Origin: Pseudomonas sp. TH31
GTDB lineage: Bacteria > Pseudomonadota > Gammaproteobacteria > Pseudomonadales > Pseudomonadaceae
Direction of reading: 5' to 3'
Assembly: GCF_016650815.1 (NCBI RefSeq)
Contig: NZ_JAEKEZ010000029.1
Coordinates: 744,001 to 808,000 of the forward strand
DNA: 64,000 nt
Under the pieces are notes generated by a model that searched no databases, was not told the origin of the DNA, and worked only from the letters and a program-made list of their open reading frames with translations. A program made the position numbers and the translations under genes. Positions 18,347 through 28,242 of this stretch are shown here, piece after piece; the first letter of the stretch is position 1, and every line of letters starts with the position of its first letter.

Positions 18347-21300
18347 TTAGTTAACCCAGACGCGCGCATTACGGAACATACGCATCCAGGGTGCGTCTTC
18401 GTTCCAGTCTTCCGAACGCCACGAGTTCTGCACGGCGCGGAACACGCGTTCCGGGTGCGGCATCATGATGGTGACGCGGCCGTCGCGGCTGGTCAAACCG
18501 GTGATCCCGCGCGGCGAGCCGTTCGGGTTGGCCGGGTATTTCTCGGTGACCTTGCCATGGTTGTCGACGAAGCGCATCGCTACGCAACCCGACAGATCGG
18601 CTTCCAGCAGGGCTTCTTCGCTTTCGAACTCGGCATGACCTTCACCGTGAGCGATGGCGATTGGCATGCGCGAGCCGGCCATGCCTTGCAGGAAGATCGA
18701 GTTCGATTCCTGGACCTGAACCATCGCCACGCGGGCTTCGAACTGCTCGGAACGGTTACGCACGAAGTGCGGCCAGAACTCGCTGCCCGGGATGAGTTCG
18801 TGCAGGTTGGACATCATCTGGCAACCGTTGCACACGCCGAGGGTGAAGCTGTCGTTACGTTCGAAAAAGCCCTGGAACGCATCGCGAGCACGGCTGTTGA
18901 ACAGCGCGGACTTGGCCCAGCCTTCGCCGGCACCCAGTACATCGCCGTAGGAGAAACCGCCGCAAGCGACCAGGCCCTTGAAGTCGTTCAGGTCGACACG
19001 GCCGGCCAGAATGTCGCTCATGTGCACGTCAATCGCGTTGAAACCGGCGCGGTCGAACGCGGCGGCCATTTCCACCTGGCCGTTGACGCCCTGCTCACGC
19101 AGAACGGCAACCTGTGGGCGGATGTTTTTCTTGATGTAAGGCGCGGCGACGTCCTGGTTGACGTCGTAGCTCAGCTTGACGCTCAGGCCGGGTTGTCTTC
19201 TTCCAGCAGCACGTCGAACTCTTGCTCGGCGCAGTCGACGTTATCGCGTAGACGCTGGATCTGGTAGCTGGTTTCAGCCCACTGCCGTTGCAGCAGACGA
19301 CGCTGACCTTCGAACACGGTTTCACCGTTGAAGGTGATGCTGATCTGGCCGTTGTTCATCGGCTGACCGATCACCGACACGCAGTCGCCCAGACCGGCCG
19401 CGCTGAACTGCGCGAGGATATCTGGCGTGGCGTCCTGGCGAACCTGGATCACGGCGCCCAGCTCTTCGTTGAACAGGATCGCGGCGATATCAGCTGAAGT
19501 CTCCGCCAGACCGTCGAGGTTCAGGCTCAGGCCGCAGTGACCGGCGAAAGCCATTTCCACCACGCTGGTCAGCAGGCCACCGTCGGAACGGTCGTGGTAA
19601 GCCAGCAGGTGACCGTCGGCGTTGAGGCCCTGGATCACCGCGAAGAAGGCTTTGAGGTCTTCGGCATCATCGACGTCCGGCGCTTGCGAGCCGAGCTTGC
19701 CGTGAACCTGGGCCAGGATCGAGGCGCCCATGCGGTTCTGGCCACGACCCAGGTCAATCAGGATCAGGTCGGTGGTGCCTTTGTTCATGCGCAGTTCCGG
19801 CGTCAGGGTCTGACGAATGTCAGCCACGGGTGCGAAACCGGTCACGATCAGCGACATCGGCGAGGTAACGGTCTTGTCGACGCCCTCGTCGTTCCAGCGC
19901 GTGGCCATGGACATGGAGTCCTTGCCCACCGGAATGGTGATACCCAGGTCCGGGCACAGTTCCATGCCCACCGCTTTCACGGTGTCGTACAGACGCGCGT
20001 CTTCACCCGGGTGACCGGCAGCCGACATCCAGTTCGCCGACAGTTTGATGTCGGAGATCTTGTTGATGCGCGAAGCGGCGATGTTGGTCAGGGTTTCGCC
20101 GATGGCCATGCGGCCCGACGCCGGAGCATCCAGCAGTGCCAGCGGAGTACGCTCGCCCATGGCCATGGCTTCACCGGTGTAGACGTCGAAGCTGGTGGCG
20201 GTGACGGCAACGTCGGCCACCGGGACCTGCCACGGGCCGACCATTTGGTCACGGGCCACGAGGCCGGTGATGGTGCGGTCGCCGATGGTGATCAGGAAGC
20301 TTTTGCTGGCCACGGCCGGGTGATGCAGAACGCGTTCGACGCAGTCGGCAATCTCAAGCGTCGACGGATCGAAGTCGTCGCCCAGTTCGTTTTCACGAAC
20401 GGCCGAACGGTGCATGCGCGGGGCTTTGCCCAGCAGCACTTCGAGTGGCATGTCGACCGGATCGTTGCCGTAGTGGCTGTCGGTGACCGTCAGTTGCGGC
20501 TCGGCAGTGGCTTCGCCGACCACGGCAAACGGGCAACGCTCACGTTCGCAGATCGCCTGGAAGCGTTCGAAGTCCGCCGGGCCGACTGCCAGAACGTAGC
20601 GTTCCTGGGATTCGTTACTCCAGATTTCGTGCGGGGCCATGCCCGGCTCGTCGTTTGGAATGTTGCGCAATTCGAAACGGCCACCACGGTTACCGTCGTT
20701 GACCAGTTCCGGGAAGGCGTTGGACAGGCCGCCCGCGCCCACGTCATGGATGAAGCTGATCGGGTTCTTGTCACCCAACTGCCAGCAACGGTCGATGACT
20801 TCCTGGCAGCGACGTTCCATTTCCGGGTTTTCGCGCTGTACCGATGCGAAGTCCAGGTCTGCCGAGCTGGTGCCGGTGGCCATGGAGGAAGCGGCGCCGC
20901 CGCCCAGGCCGATCAACATGGCCGGGCCGCCGAGGACGATCAGCTTGGAGCCGACGGTGATCTCGGCTTTCTGTACGTGTTCGGCACGGATGTTACCCAT
21001 GCCGCCGGCCAGCATGATCGGCTTGTGGTAACCGCGAACTTCGTCGCCACGCGGGGTGGTGATCGACTGTTCGAAGGTACGGAAGTAACCGGTCAGGGCT
21101 GGACGGCCAAATTCGTTATTGAACGCGGCGCCACCCAGTGGGCCTTCGATCATGATGTCCAGCGCGGTGACGATGCGCTCAGGCTTGCCGTACGGCACTT
21201 CCCACGGCTGTTCGAAGCCCGGGATTTGCAGGTTGGATACGGTGAAACCGGTCAGGCCAGCCTTTGGCTTGGCACCACGACCGGTCGCACCTTCGTCGCG

Positions 21301-22242
21301 AATCTCGCCGCCACTACCGGTGGCTGCACCCGGGAACGGGGCAATCGCGGTCGGGTGGTTGTGCGTCTCGACTTTCATCAGGATGTGCACCGGCTCCTGC
21401 ACCGCGCCGTACTGGCGGGTTTCAGGGTCCGGGAAGAAACGGCCGGCGACGTTGCCGACGATGACCGAAGCGTTGTCCTTATAAGCCGACAGAACGCCTT
21501 CACTGTGCATCACGTAGGTGTTCTTGATCATGCCGAACAGGCTTTTTTCCTGGCTCTGACCGTCAATGTCCCAACTGGCGTTGAAGATCTTGTGACGGCA
21601 GTGCTCGGAGTTCGCCTGGGCGAACATCATCAGTTCGATGTCGTGCGGGTTGCGCTTCAAGCCGACGAAGGCGTTGACCAGGTAATCGATCTCGTCTTCG
21701 GCCAGGGCCAGGCCCAGCTCGGTATTGGCTTTTTCCAGCGCGGCGCGACCGCCACCCAACACGTCGATGGCGGTCAGGGGCTTGGGCTCGGCATGGCTGA
21801 ACAGACCGGCGGCCTGTTCGAGGTTGCCCAGGACGATCTGGGTCATGCGGTCGTGCAGCACGTCAGCAATCAGCTGTGCTTCGGCGTCGCTGAACTGGCC
21901 GGCCACGTAGAACGCGATGCCGCGTTCCAGGCGCTGGATTTTGCTCAGGCCGCAGTTGCGAGCGATGTCGCTGGCTTTACTGGACCAAGGCGAAATGGTG
22001 CCAAAACGCGGCAACACCAGGAACAGACGACCGGTCGGTTCTTGCACCGGGACACTTGGGCCGTACTTCAGAAGGCGCGCAAGCACCTGCTGTTCGTCGC
22101 CGGTCAGGACGCCGGTGACTTCGGCGAAGTGAGCGAATTCAGCATACAAGCCGCTGACAGCCGATACCTTCTGGCTCAGTTGCTCAAGGAGTTTGCTGTG
22201 GCGAAAGGCAGAAAGGGCAGGAGCGCCGCGCAGGATCAACAT
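18347..22242 (-). pseudogene. purL: phosphoribosylformylglycinamidine synthase PurL, frameshifted as sequenced
   Basis: PurL converts FGAR, glutamine and ATP to FGAM, the fourth step of purine synthesis. The large single-chain type is expected to be about 1298 residues, and this interval plus one base gives exactly 1298. The synthetase domains run through residue ~1015 (VETHNHPTAIAPFPGAATG; FIHDVGAGGLSNAFPE). The C-terminal class I glutaminase has its nucleophile in FTLGVCNGCQMM and ends MMPHPERVFRAVQ. The frame breaks at 19188-19192, where one base is missing from what would be CCCGGG. Because purL is normally needed for purine prototrophy and both halves are fully conserved, this is probably a sequencing error. 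Confidence 0.92.
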
Positions 22243-22505
22243 CTTCGGGACAGCCTCGGGAAGGGGTGTGCTTTGAGGCCGTGCATTCTAGCCTAAACCG
22301 CCCGCGACATCACCCGAAACGGTACGGGCGGTGTCACCCGGACGTCGGGCCGGGTATCCGGGCCTCAAACAGCCCCTGCGCGAGGGTTATTTTCACGCTC
22401 ATAATTTGCCGCTCGAGCCCATTCCTGCGGGCTTCAGGCGGGTTTTCCATTGCCTAGCAGACAAGCCCCTCGCTGTCGAGATATGGCGCTAGCGGTCCTT
22501 TGCGT

Positions 22506-22511
22506 ATACTG
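22506..22511 (+). promoter_or_regulatory. candidate -10 box close to the mltF start
   Basis: TATACT lies only 5 bases before the mltF ATG. If it is used, the transcript would start at or just inside the ATG and be leaderless. No good -35 box is visible at the usual spacing, so confidence is low. Confidence 0.3.
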
Positions 22512-22516
22512 CGCAG

Positions 22517-23977
22517 ATGTTTTCCCCAACGGCTTTGCGTCCGCGGTATGCCAAATGGCTGATCGCAACCGGACTCTTCCTGATGCTCAGTGGCTGTGTT
22601 GATAAACCCAACACGCTGGAGCGCATAAAGGAGGATGGCGTGCTGCGGGTGATCACCCGAAACAGCCCCGCCACCTACTTCCAGGATCGTAACGGCGAGA
22701 CCGGCTTCGAATACGAGCTGGTGAAGCGCTTTGCCGAAGATCTGGGGGTCAAGCTCAAAATCGAAACCGCGGACAACCTCGACGACCTGTTCAATCAGGT
22801 GGGCAAGCCTGACGGCCCGGTGCTGGCTGCTGCCGGCCTGGTCAGCAGCGAGGAACGCAAAAAGCAGGTCCGGTTTTCCCACTCCTACCTGGAAGTCACC
22901 CCACAGGTCATCTACCGCAACGGCCAGTCACGGCCCACCGATGCCGGCGATCTGGTCGGCAAAAAGATCATGGTGCTCAAGGGCAGTACCCACGCCGAGC
23001 AATTGGCCGAGCTGAAAAAGAAATATCCCGGCATTGAATACGAAGAGTCCGACGCGGTTGAAGTCGTCGACCTGCTGCGGATGGTGGATGAAGGTCAGAT
23101 TGACCTGACCCTGGTCGATTCCAACGAAGTGGCGATGAACCAGGTCTACTTCCCCAACATCCAGGTCGCCTTCGACCTCGGCGATGCCAGCCACCAGAGC
23201 TGGGCCGTGGCCGCCGGTGAAGACAACAGCCTGCTCAACGAGATCAACGCCTACCTCGACAAAGTGCAGAAAAACGGCACCCTGCAACGTCTGAAAGATC
23301 GTTATTACGGCCACGTCGATGTCCTCGGCTACATGGGCGCGACCACTTTTGCCCAGCACTTGCAGCAACGGCTGCCCAAATACGAACAGCACTTCAAGGC
23401 GTATGCCAAGAAAGAGAAAGTCGACTGGCGCCTGCTGGCGGCGGTCGGCTACCAGGAATCGCTATGGCAAGCGGCGGTCACGTCCAAGACCGGCGTGCGC
23501 GGCCTGATGATGCTGACCCAGAACACCGCGCAAGCCATGGGCGTGTCCAATCGACTCGATCCCAAGCAGAGCATCATGGGTGGCGCCAAGTACCTGGCCT
23601 ACATGAAGGATCAACTGGACGACTCGATCAAGGAACCGGATCGCACCTGGTTTGCCCTGGCAGCCTATAACGTTGGCAGCGGTCACCTGGATGACGCACG
23701 CAAATTGACGGCCAAGGAAGGGCTCGATCCAAACCGATGGCTGGACGTGAAGAAGATCCTGCCGCGCCTGTCCGAGAAGAAGTGGTACAGCAAAACCCGC
23801 TACGGCTACGCCCGGGGCGGCGAGCCGGTGCACTTCGTGGCGAACATCCGTCGCTACTACGACATCCTGACGTGGGTGACGCAGCCGCAGCTTGAAGGCG
23901 ATCAGGTGGCTGAAGGCAACCTGCACGTGCCGGGGATCGACAAGACCAAGCCGAATCAGGAAACGCCGCCTCTTTAA
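22517..23977 (+). CDS. mltF: membrane-bound lytic murein transglycosylase F
   Basis: MltF cleaves peptidoglycan glycan strands to 1,6-anhydro ends. The 486-residue protein has a basic start, a hydrophobic stretch and a lipobox (MLSGC, Cys27), so it should be an outer-membrane lipoprotein. A periplasmic binding-type regulatory domain follows (about 40-265; VLRVITRNSPATYF). Last is the SLT catalytic domain with Glu314 in VGYQESLWQAA and GVRGLMMLTQNTA. It is divergent from purL, an arrangement also seen in PAO1. Confidence 0.94.
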   Translation: MFSPTALRPRYAKWLIATGLFLMLSGCVDKPNTLERIKEDGVLRVITRNSPATYFQDRNGETGFEYELVKRFAEDLGVKLKIETADNLDDLFNQVGKPDGPVLAAAGLVSSEERKKQVRFSHSYLEVTPQVIYRNGQSRPTDAGDLVGKKIMVLKGSTHAEQLAELKKKYPGIEYEESDAVEVVDLLRMVDEGQIDLTLVDSNEVAMNQVYFPNIQVAFDLGDASHQSWAVAAGEDNSLLNEINAYLDKVQKNGTLQRLKDRYYGHVDVLGYMGATTFAQHLQQRLPKYEQHFKAYAKKEKVDWRLLAAVGYQESLWQAAVTSKTGVRGLMMLTQNTAQAMGVSNRLDPKQSIMGGAKYLAYMKDQLDDSIKEPDRTWFALAAYNVGSGHLDDARKLTAKEGLDPNRWLDVKKILPRLSEKKWYSKTRYGYARGGEPVHFVANIRRYYDILTWVTQPQLEGDQVAEGNLHVPGIDKTKPNQETPPL

Positions 23978-23980
23978 AGC

Positions 23981-24023
23981 AAAAGATCGTCCGAAGGCTC
24001 GGGCCGCGTTCGGACGATCTTTT
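23981..24023. terminator. hairpin between convergent mltF and pdxJ
   Basis: A perfect 15-bp stem AAAAGATCGTCCGAA / TTCGGACGATCTTTT encloses a GC-rich loop and ends in T4. It should terminate both convergent genes. Part of it (GATCGTCCGAACGCGGCCCG in one orientation) recurs at 41742 inside a REP element. Confidence 0.8.
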
Positions 24024-24027
24024 GATT

Positions 24028-24773
24028 TCAGCCCTTCAAAGCGGCGGCCAGGATCAGCGCTTTCATCTCCGAGACAGCCGACTTGAACCCGACAAACAAC
24101 GCATGCGCCACCAGCGCATGGCCGATGTTCAGCTCGTTGATGCCTTTGATCGCCGCCACTGCTTCGACGTTGTGATAGTGCAGACCGTGGCCGGCATTGA
24201 CGATCAACCCTTGGGTCAGGCCAAACGCCACGCCGTCCGCCACACGCTTCAGCTCTTCAGCCACGTCAGTCGGCGTTTGCGCATCAGCGTAACGGCCGGT
24301 GTGCAGCTCAATGGCGGGCGCGCCCACACGACGGGACGCCTCGATCTGCCGCTCGTCAGCATCAATGAACAGCGACACTTCGCAACCGATCTTCGACAGG
24401 CGCTCCACGGCAGCCTTGATCCGCACCTCCTGCCCTGCCACGTCGAGGCCACCTTCGGTGGTCAGTTCCTGGCGGGTTTCCGGCACCAGGCAAATGTGCG
24501 CCGGGCGGATACGCTCGGCGAACGCCATCATTTCTTCGGTGACGCCCATTTCGAAGTTCATGCGGGTTTGCAGCACGTCCTTGAGCAGCAACACGTCGCG
24601 CTCCTGGATGTGCCGGCGGTCTTCGCGCAGGTGCACGGTGATGCCGTCGGCGCCCGCCTCTTCCGCGTCCAGTGCAGCCTTGACCGGATCCGGGTAACGC
24701 GTACCCGGGCCTGACGCAGGGTGGCAACGTGGTCGATGTTCACGCCAAGAAGAATGCGATTGCTGGTGGTCAC
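24028..24773 (-). pseudogene. pdxJ: pyridoxine 5'-phosphate synthase PdxJ, frameshifted as sequenced
   Basis: PdxJ condenses 1-deoxyxylulose-5-phosphate with 3-amino-2-oxopropyl phosphate to pyridoxine 5'-phosphate, the last ring-forming step of vitamin B6 synthesis. The true start is the ATG at 24773 (MTTSNRILLGVNIDHVATLR). The frame breaks at 24704-24706, where CCC should be CCCC ahead of GGG. Adding the base gives RQARGTRYPDPVKAALDAEE and a 248-residue TIM barrel with ITVHLREDRRHI and the phosphate-binding LNIGHALVAHALFVG. It is last in the rnc-era-recO-pdxJ cluster. The break is probably a sequencing error in an intact gene. Confidence 0.9.
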
Positions 24774-24822
24774 GGAAGCGCTCCTGAAGAGGGGAAAGTT
24801 CGGTGCACAGCATACGGTGTGA

Positions 24823-25512
24823 TCAGGGCTTGCGAAACAGCTCGCGACTAACCAAAGGGCGACCGCCCAAGTGAACGGCCAGTGCCTGACGCATCAAACG
24901 CTTGGCAGCGGACAACGCACCGGGGGCGGACCAGTCGGCTTCGGCCATGGCCAATAACTCGGTGCCGTTGAATAGACCCGGTTGCAGCAGATAGACCCGT
25001 TCCAGACCCGCATCCACTTGCAAACGATACAGCCCGTCCGGCGCGATGGGTTCGCCGTGGATATCGATGTTCAGCGCAAAGCCGTACCCGAGATCGTCCA
25101 GCAGCCGCCATTCGAAGGAGCGCAGCAGCGGTTCCAGCGGACGGCCTTCGGCCAATGCAAGCAACGTCGCGGCGTAGTGATCGAATACGCCGGGGTGAGG
25201 GTCTTCGGAGGGCAGCAGGCGAATCAGCAACTCATTGAGGTAAAGACCGCTGAACAGCGCCTCACCGATAAGCCAGGTAGAAGGGCCGGCACTTTCCATG
25301 CGCCCGACATTCTTCAGTTCGCCGCGCCCACGAAACTCGACTTCCAGCGGCACAAACGGCCGCGCCAAGGTTCCAGCCTTGCCCCGCGCACTGCGCAACA
25401 CCGCCCGCAGCCGACCTTGCGGCGTGAGGAAATCCACCAGCGCACTGCTTTCGCGGTAGGCGCGGCTGTGGAGCACGTAGGCGAGTTGGCCGGTTGGCGC
25501 GGTGGTCGACAT
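24823..25512 (-). CDS. recO: DNA repair protein RecO
   Basis: RecO helps RecR load RecA on SSB-coated gaps in the RecFOR pathway. The 229-residue length and N-terminal OB fold (QLAYVLHSRAYRESSALVDF) with LRSARGKAG fit the family. The C-terminal half has the expected helical region, but the zinc-binding cysteines of some RecO proteins are absent. It lies between era and pdxJ; a REP element separates it from era. Its stop is 49 bases before the pdxJ ATG. Confidence 0.92.
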   Translation of the reverse strand: MSTTAPTGQLAYVLHSRAYRESSALVDFLTPQGRLRAVLRSARGKAGTLARPFVPLEVEFRGRGELKNVGRMESAGPSTWLIGEALFSGLYLNELLIRLLPSEDPHPGVFDHYAATLLALAEGRPLEPLLRSFEWRLLDDLGYGFALNIDIHGEPIAPDGLYRLQVDAGLERVYLLQPGLFNGTELLAMAEADWSAPGALSAAKRLMRQALAVHLGGRPLVSRELFRKP

Positions 25513-25541
25513 GGTGGTCTTGTGTCCCGGTCCGGGATTGC

Positions 25542-25600
25542 AAAAAGATCGCAGCCTTCGGCAGCTCCTACAAGGAGCTGCCGAAGGCTGCGATCTTTTG
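25542..25600. repeat. compact REP inverted pair, family A, between era and recO
   Basis: The two arms (AGATCGCAGCCTTCGGCAGC and its complement) are nearly adjacent, giving a very tight hairpin. It sits inside the rnc-era-recO-pdxJ gene cluster, between era and recO. Confidence 0.9.
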
Positions 25601-25613
25601 ATCTTTGTTTCTG

Positions 25614-26516
25614 TTACAGGTCGCCATAACCCAGCGAACGCAAGGCGCGTTCGTCGTCGGACCAGCCGCCTTTCACTTTCACCCAGAGGTTGAGCATGAT
25701 CTTGGAGTCGAACAGCAACTCCATGTCCTTGCGCGCCTCGGTGCCGATGCGCTTGATACGCTCGCCCTTGTCGCCAATGATGATCTTCTTCTGGCCATCG
25801 CGCTCGACGAGGATCAAGGCATGGATATGCAGGGTTTTACCCTGCTGCTTGAACTCTTCGATTTCAACGGTGATCTGGTACGGCAGCTCGGCGCCCATCT
25901 GACGCATGATTTTTTCACGCACCAGTTCAGCGGCGAGGAAACGGCTGCTGCGGTCGGTAATCTGGTCTTCCGGGAAGAAGTGTTCGTTTTCCGGCAGGTA
26001 ACCGGCGATGACTCGCTCCAGCGCTTCGAGGTTGTGCCCGTGCTGGGCCGAGATCGGCATGATCTGCGCGTTCGGCAGTTGTTCCTGCAGCCAGCTCAGG
26101 TGCGGCATCAGCTCGGCTTTGTCTTCGATGCGGTCGGTCTTGTTCAACGCCACGATCAGCGGGCCGGTCACGTACTGGACGCGCTCGAGGACCATCTGGT
26201 CTTCGTCGGTCCACTTGGTGCGGTCAACCACGAAGATCACCACGTCGACGTCTTTCAACGCCGCTGAAGCGGTCTTGTTCATGTAGCGGTTCAGGGCTTT
26301 CTCGCCACCTTTGTGCATGCCCGGGGTGTCGACGTAAACGGCCTGAATGGCGCCTTCGGTCTTGATGCCCAGCATGTTGTGACGGGTGGTTTGCGGCTTG
26401 CGCGAGGTGATCGCCAGCTTCTGGCCCAGAATGTGGTTCAGCAGCGTGGACTTGCCCACGTTCGGACGGCCGACGATGGCGACATAGCCACAGCGAGTTG
26501 CAGTTGAATCAGTCAT
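25614..26516 (-). CDS. era: GTPase Era
   Basis: Era is a GTPase that binds 16S rRNA and helps 30S maturation. The 300-residue protein has the G1 motif GRPNVGKST, DTPGMHK, NKTD, and a C-terminal KH domain (EEFKQQGKTLHIHALILVER; IIGDKGERIKRIG). I chose the ATG at 26516, with GGAG 7 bases upstream, over the ATG at 26522. The start lies inside the end of rnc (8-bp overlap), indicating translational coupling. Confidence 0.95.
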   Translation of the reverse strand: MTDSTATRCGYVAIVGRPNVGKSTLLNHILGQKLAITSRKPQTTRHNMLGIKTEGAIQAVYVDTPGMHKGGEKALNRYMNKTASAALKDVDVVIFVVDRTKWTDEDQMVLERVQYVTGPLIVALNKTDRIEDKAELMPHLSWLQEQLPNAQIMPISAQHGHNLEALERVIAGYLPENEHFFPEDQITDRSSRFLAAELVREKIMRQMGAELPYQITVEIEEFKQQGKTLHIHALILVERDGQKKIIIGDKGERIKRIGTEARKDMELLFDSKIMLNLWVKVKGGWSDDERALRSLGYGDL

Positions 26517-27198
26517 GGCCATTCTCCACGCCCAGGGCAATCAGTGCTGCAGCGGCCGCTACCTGTTCGGCAATACGACGACTCACACCCTGACCTCGGC
26601 TTTTTTCATTCAGTAAGGTGATTTCGCATTCGACGAAGAAGACTCGGCAATGCGGCTCACCCTGGATATCCACCACTTCGTAACGTGGCAGCTCACAACC
26701 GCGCGACTGCAGGAATTCCTGCAGGCGGGTTTTTGGATCTTTGTTGGTGTCGACCAGGGTCAGGCCCTCGAACTCCCCGGTCAGCCAGGCCAGCACGCGT
26801 TCGCGCGCCATGTCCATGCCGGCGTCGAGGTAGATCGCACCAATCAGCGCTTCCAGGGCATCGGCCAGAATCGACTCGCGACGGAAACCGCCGCTCTTCA
26901 ATTCGCCGGAACCCAGACGCAGGTAGTCGCCCAGATCGAAACCACGGGCCAATACGGCCAGGGTCTCACCTTTCACCAGGCGTGCGCGCAAACGCGACAA
27001 CTGGCCTTCGCGGGCCAGCGGGAAGCGATCGAACAGCGCCTCGCCAGCGACGAAGTTAAGGATGGCATCACCGAGGAACTCCAGGCGTTCGTTGTTACGC
27101 CCGGCAAAACTGCGGTGAGTCAGGGCCAGAACCATCAGTTCCTGGTCCTTGAAGGTGTAGCCGAGCTGACGCTCTAGACGGCTTAAGGAGACGCTCAC
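26509..27198 (-). CDS. rnc: ribonuclease III
   Basis: RNase III cuts double-stranded RNA in rRNA precursors and regulatory RNAs. The 229-residue protein has the catalytic signature ERLEFLGDAILNFVAGEAL and a second acidic site in ALIGAIYLDAGMD. A C-terminal double-stranded-RNA-binding domain begins near residue 155 (DPKTRLQEFLQSRG). It starts with GTG at 27198, which overlaps the stop of a short upstream ORF (GTGA). It also overlaps era. Confidence 0.95.
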   Translation of the reverse strand: MSVSLSRLERQLGYTFKDQELMVLALTHRSFAGRNNERLEFLGDAILNFVAGEALFDRFPLAREGQLSRLRARLVKGETLAVLARGFDLGDYLRLGSGELKSGGFRRESILADALEALIGAIYLDAGMDMARERVLAWLTGEFEGLTLVDTNKDPKTRLQEFLQSRGCELPRYEVVDIQGEPHCRVFFVECEITLLNEKSRGQGVSRRIAEQVAAAAALIALGVENGHD

Positions 27199-27314
27199 GG
27201 TTTACCCACGCTGAGTTCGTGGCTGGTTTCCACCGCCATCGCCGTGATGCGGCGCAGGCTTGGGACAATTAACGCTGTGTTCAAAAATAACGTCCTGAAT
27301 ATCGTTGGCTTCAT
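27195..27314 (-). CDS. short ORF (39 aa) where DUF4845 is normally found
   Basis: An ATG-initiated 39-codon frame (MKPTIFRTLFLNTALIVPSL...) ends in TGA overlapping the rnc GTG start. In other pseudomonads (from memory of PAO1) a DUF4845 gene of about 125 codons occupies this place between lepB and rnc. The gap here is only 184 bases, so that gene is absent or reduced. The frame has a poor ribosome site and may be a remnant or a coupling leader for rnc. I do not recognise the peptide. Confidence 0.35.
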   Translation of the reverse strand: MKPTIFRTLFLNTALIVPSLRRITAMAVETSHELSVGKP

Positions 27315-27382
27315 GCCTCTGGCGCCGATTGTGCCGGGGCCAGAAATGCATTCGGCGCTGTGTTCAACAGCGCCGTGGGTGA

Positions 27383-28237
27383 TTACTTGATCAGGCCAAC
27401 CCGCGAGAAATTCGGCAGGTGACTGAGTTTGGGTTCCGGCCAGCTCATCCAGACTGCGAAGGCCTTGCCGACGATATTCTTGTCGGGAACCATGCCCAGC
27501 AGATCCTTGGGAATAGTCGGATCATCCCAATAGCGACTGTCGTTTGAGTTGTCGCGGTTGTCGCCCATCATGAAGTAGTGCCCGGCAGGCACGGTCCAGG
27601 TATGGTCAGGCGTTGCGCGGTAACGGCTCATTTCCTTGCGGATCAAGTGCTCGGCTGCGCCGAGTTTTTCCTTGTAGAGTTCGGCGCTGCCCAACGTGCC
27701 CGGCTCGGAGCCGATCAGTTGCTCGGCGATCGACTCACCATTGACGAACAGACGCTTGTCAGCGGTGTAGCGAATCTGGTCACCCGGCAGGCCCACTACA
27801 CGCTTGATGTAGTTGACGTTCGGATCGCTTGGATAGCGGAACACCATCACATCGCCACGCTGTGGATCACCGACTTCGATGACTTTCTGGTCGATCACCG
27901 GCAGGCGGATCCCGTAAGAAAACTTGTTCACCAGAATGAAGTCACCAACGTCCAGGGTTGGTTTCATCGAGCCGGAAGGAATCTGGAACGGCTCCACCAG
28001 GAACGAACGCAGCACCAGCACGATGAACAACACCGGGAAGAACGACTTGCCGTATTCGACCAGCAGCGGCTCTTTGTTCAGTTTCTCGACCAGCACCACA
28101 TCGGGCTGGCTGACGCTGCCCTGATAGGAGGCAATGGCAGCACGCCGACGCGGCGCCAGGAAAACCAGATCGAGCAACGCCAACAGGCCGCAAACGAATA
28201 CGGCGATGACCAGCAACAGCGGGAAATTTAGTGACAT
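27383..28237 (-). CDS. lepB: signal peptidase I
   Basis: LepB removes signal peptides from exported proteins at the inner membrane. The 284-residue protein has two N-terminal membrane segments. The catalytic dyad is Ser90 (IPSGSMKPTL) and Lys145 (NYIKRVVGLPGD), with the later box GHYFMMGDNRDNSNDSR. It starts 5 bases after the lepA stop, so the two are co-transcribed. Confidence 0.96.
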   Translation of the reverse strand: MSLNFPLLLVIAVFVCGLLALLDLVFLAPRRRAAIASYQGSVSQPDVVLVEKLNKEPLLVEYGKSFFPVLFIVLVLRSFLVEPFQIPSGSMKPTLDVGDFILVNKFSYGIRLPVIDQKVIEVGDPQRGDVMVFRYPSDPNVNYIKRVVGLPGDQIRYTADKRLFVNGESIAEQLIGSEPGTLGSAELYKEKLGAAEHLIRKEMSRYRATPDHTWTVPAGHYFMMGDNRDNSNDSRYWDDPTIPKDLLGMVPDKNIVGKAFAVWMSWPEPKLSHLPNFSRVGLIK

Positions 28238-28242
28238 AGGAC

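Noticed and set aside
19537..22296. 919-codon open frame opposite purL
   Set aside because: Antisense shadow of purL; composition is typical of the complementary frame of a high-GC gene.
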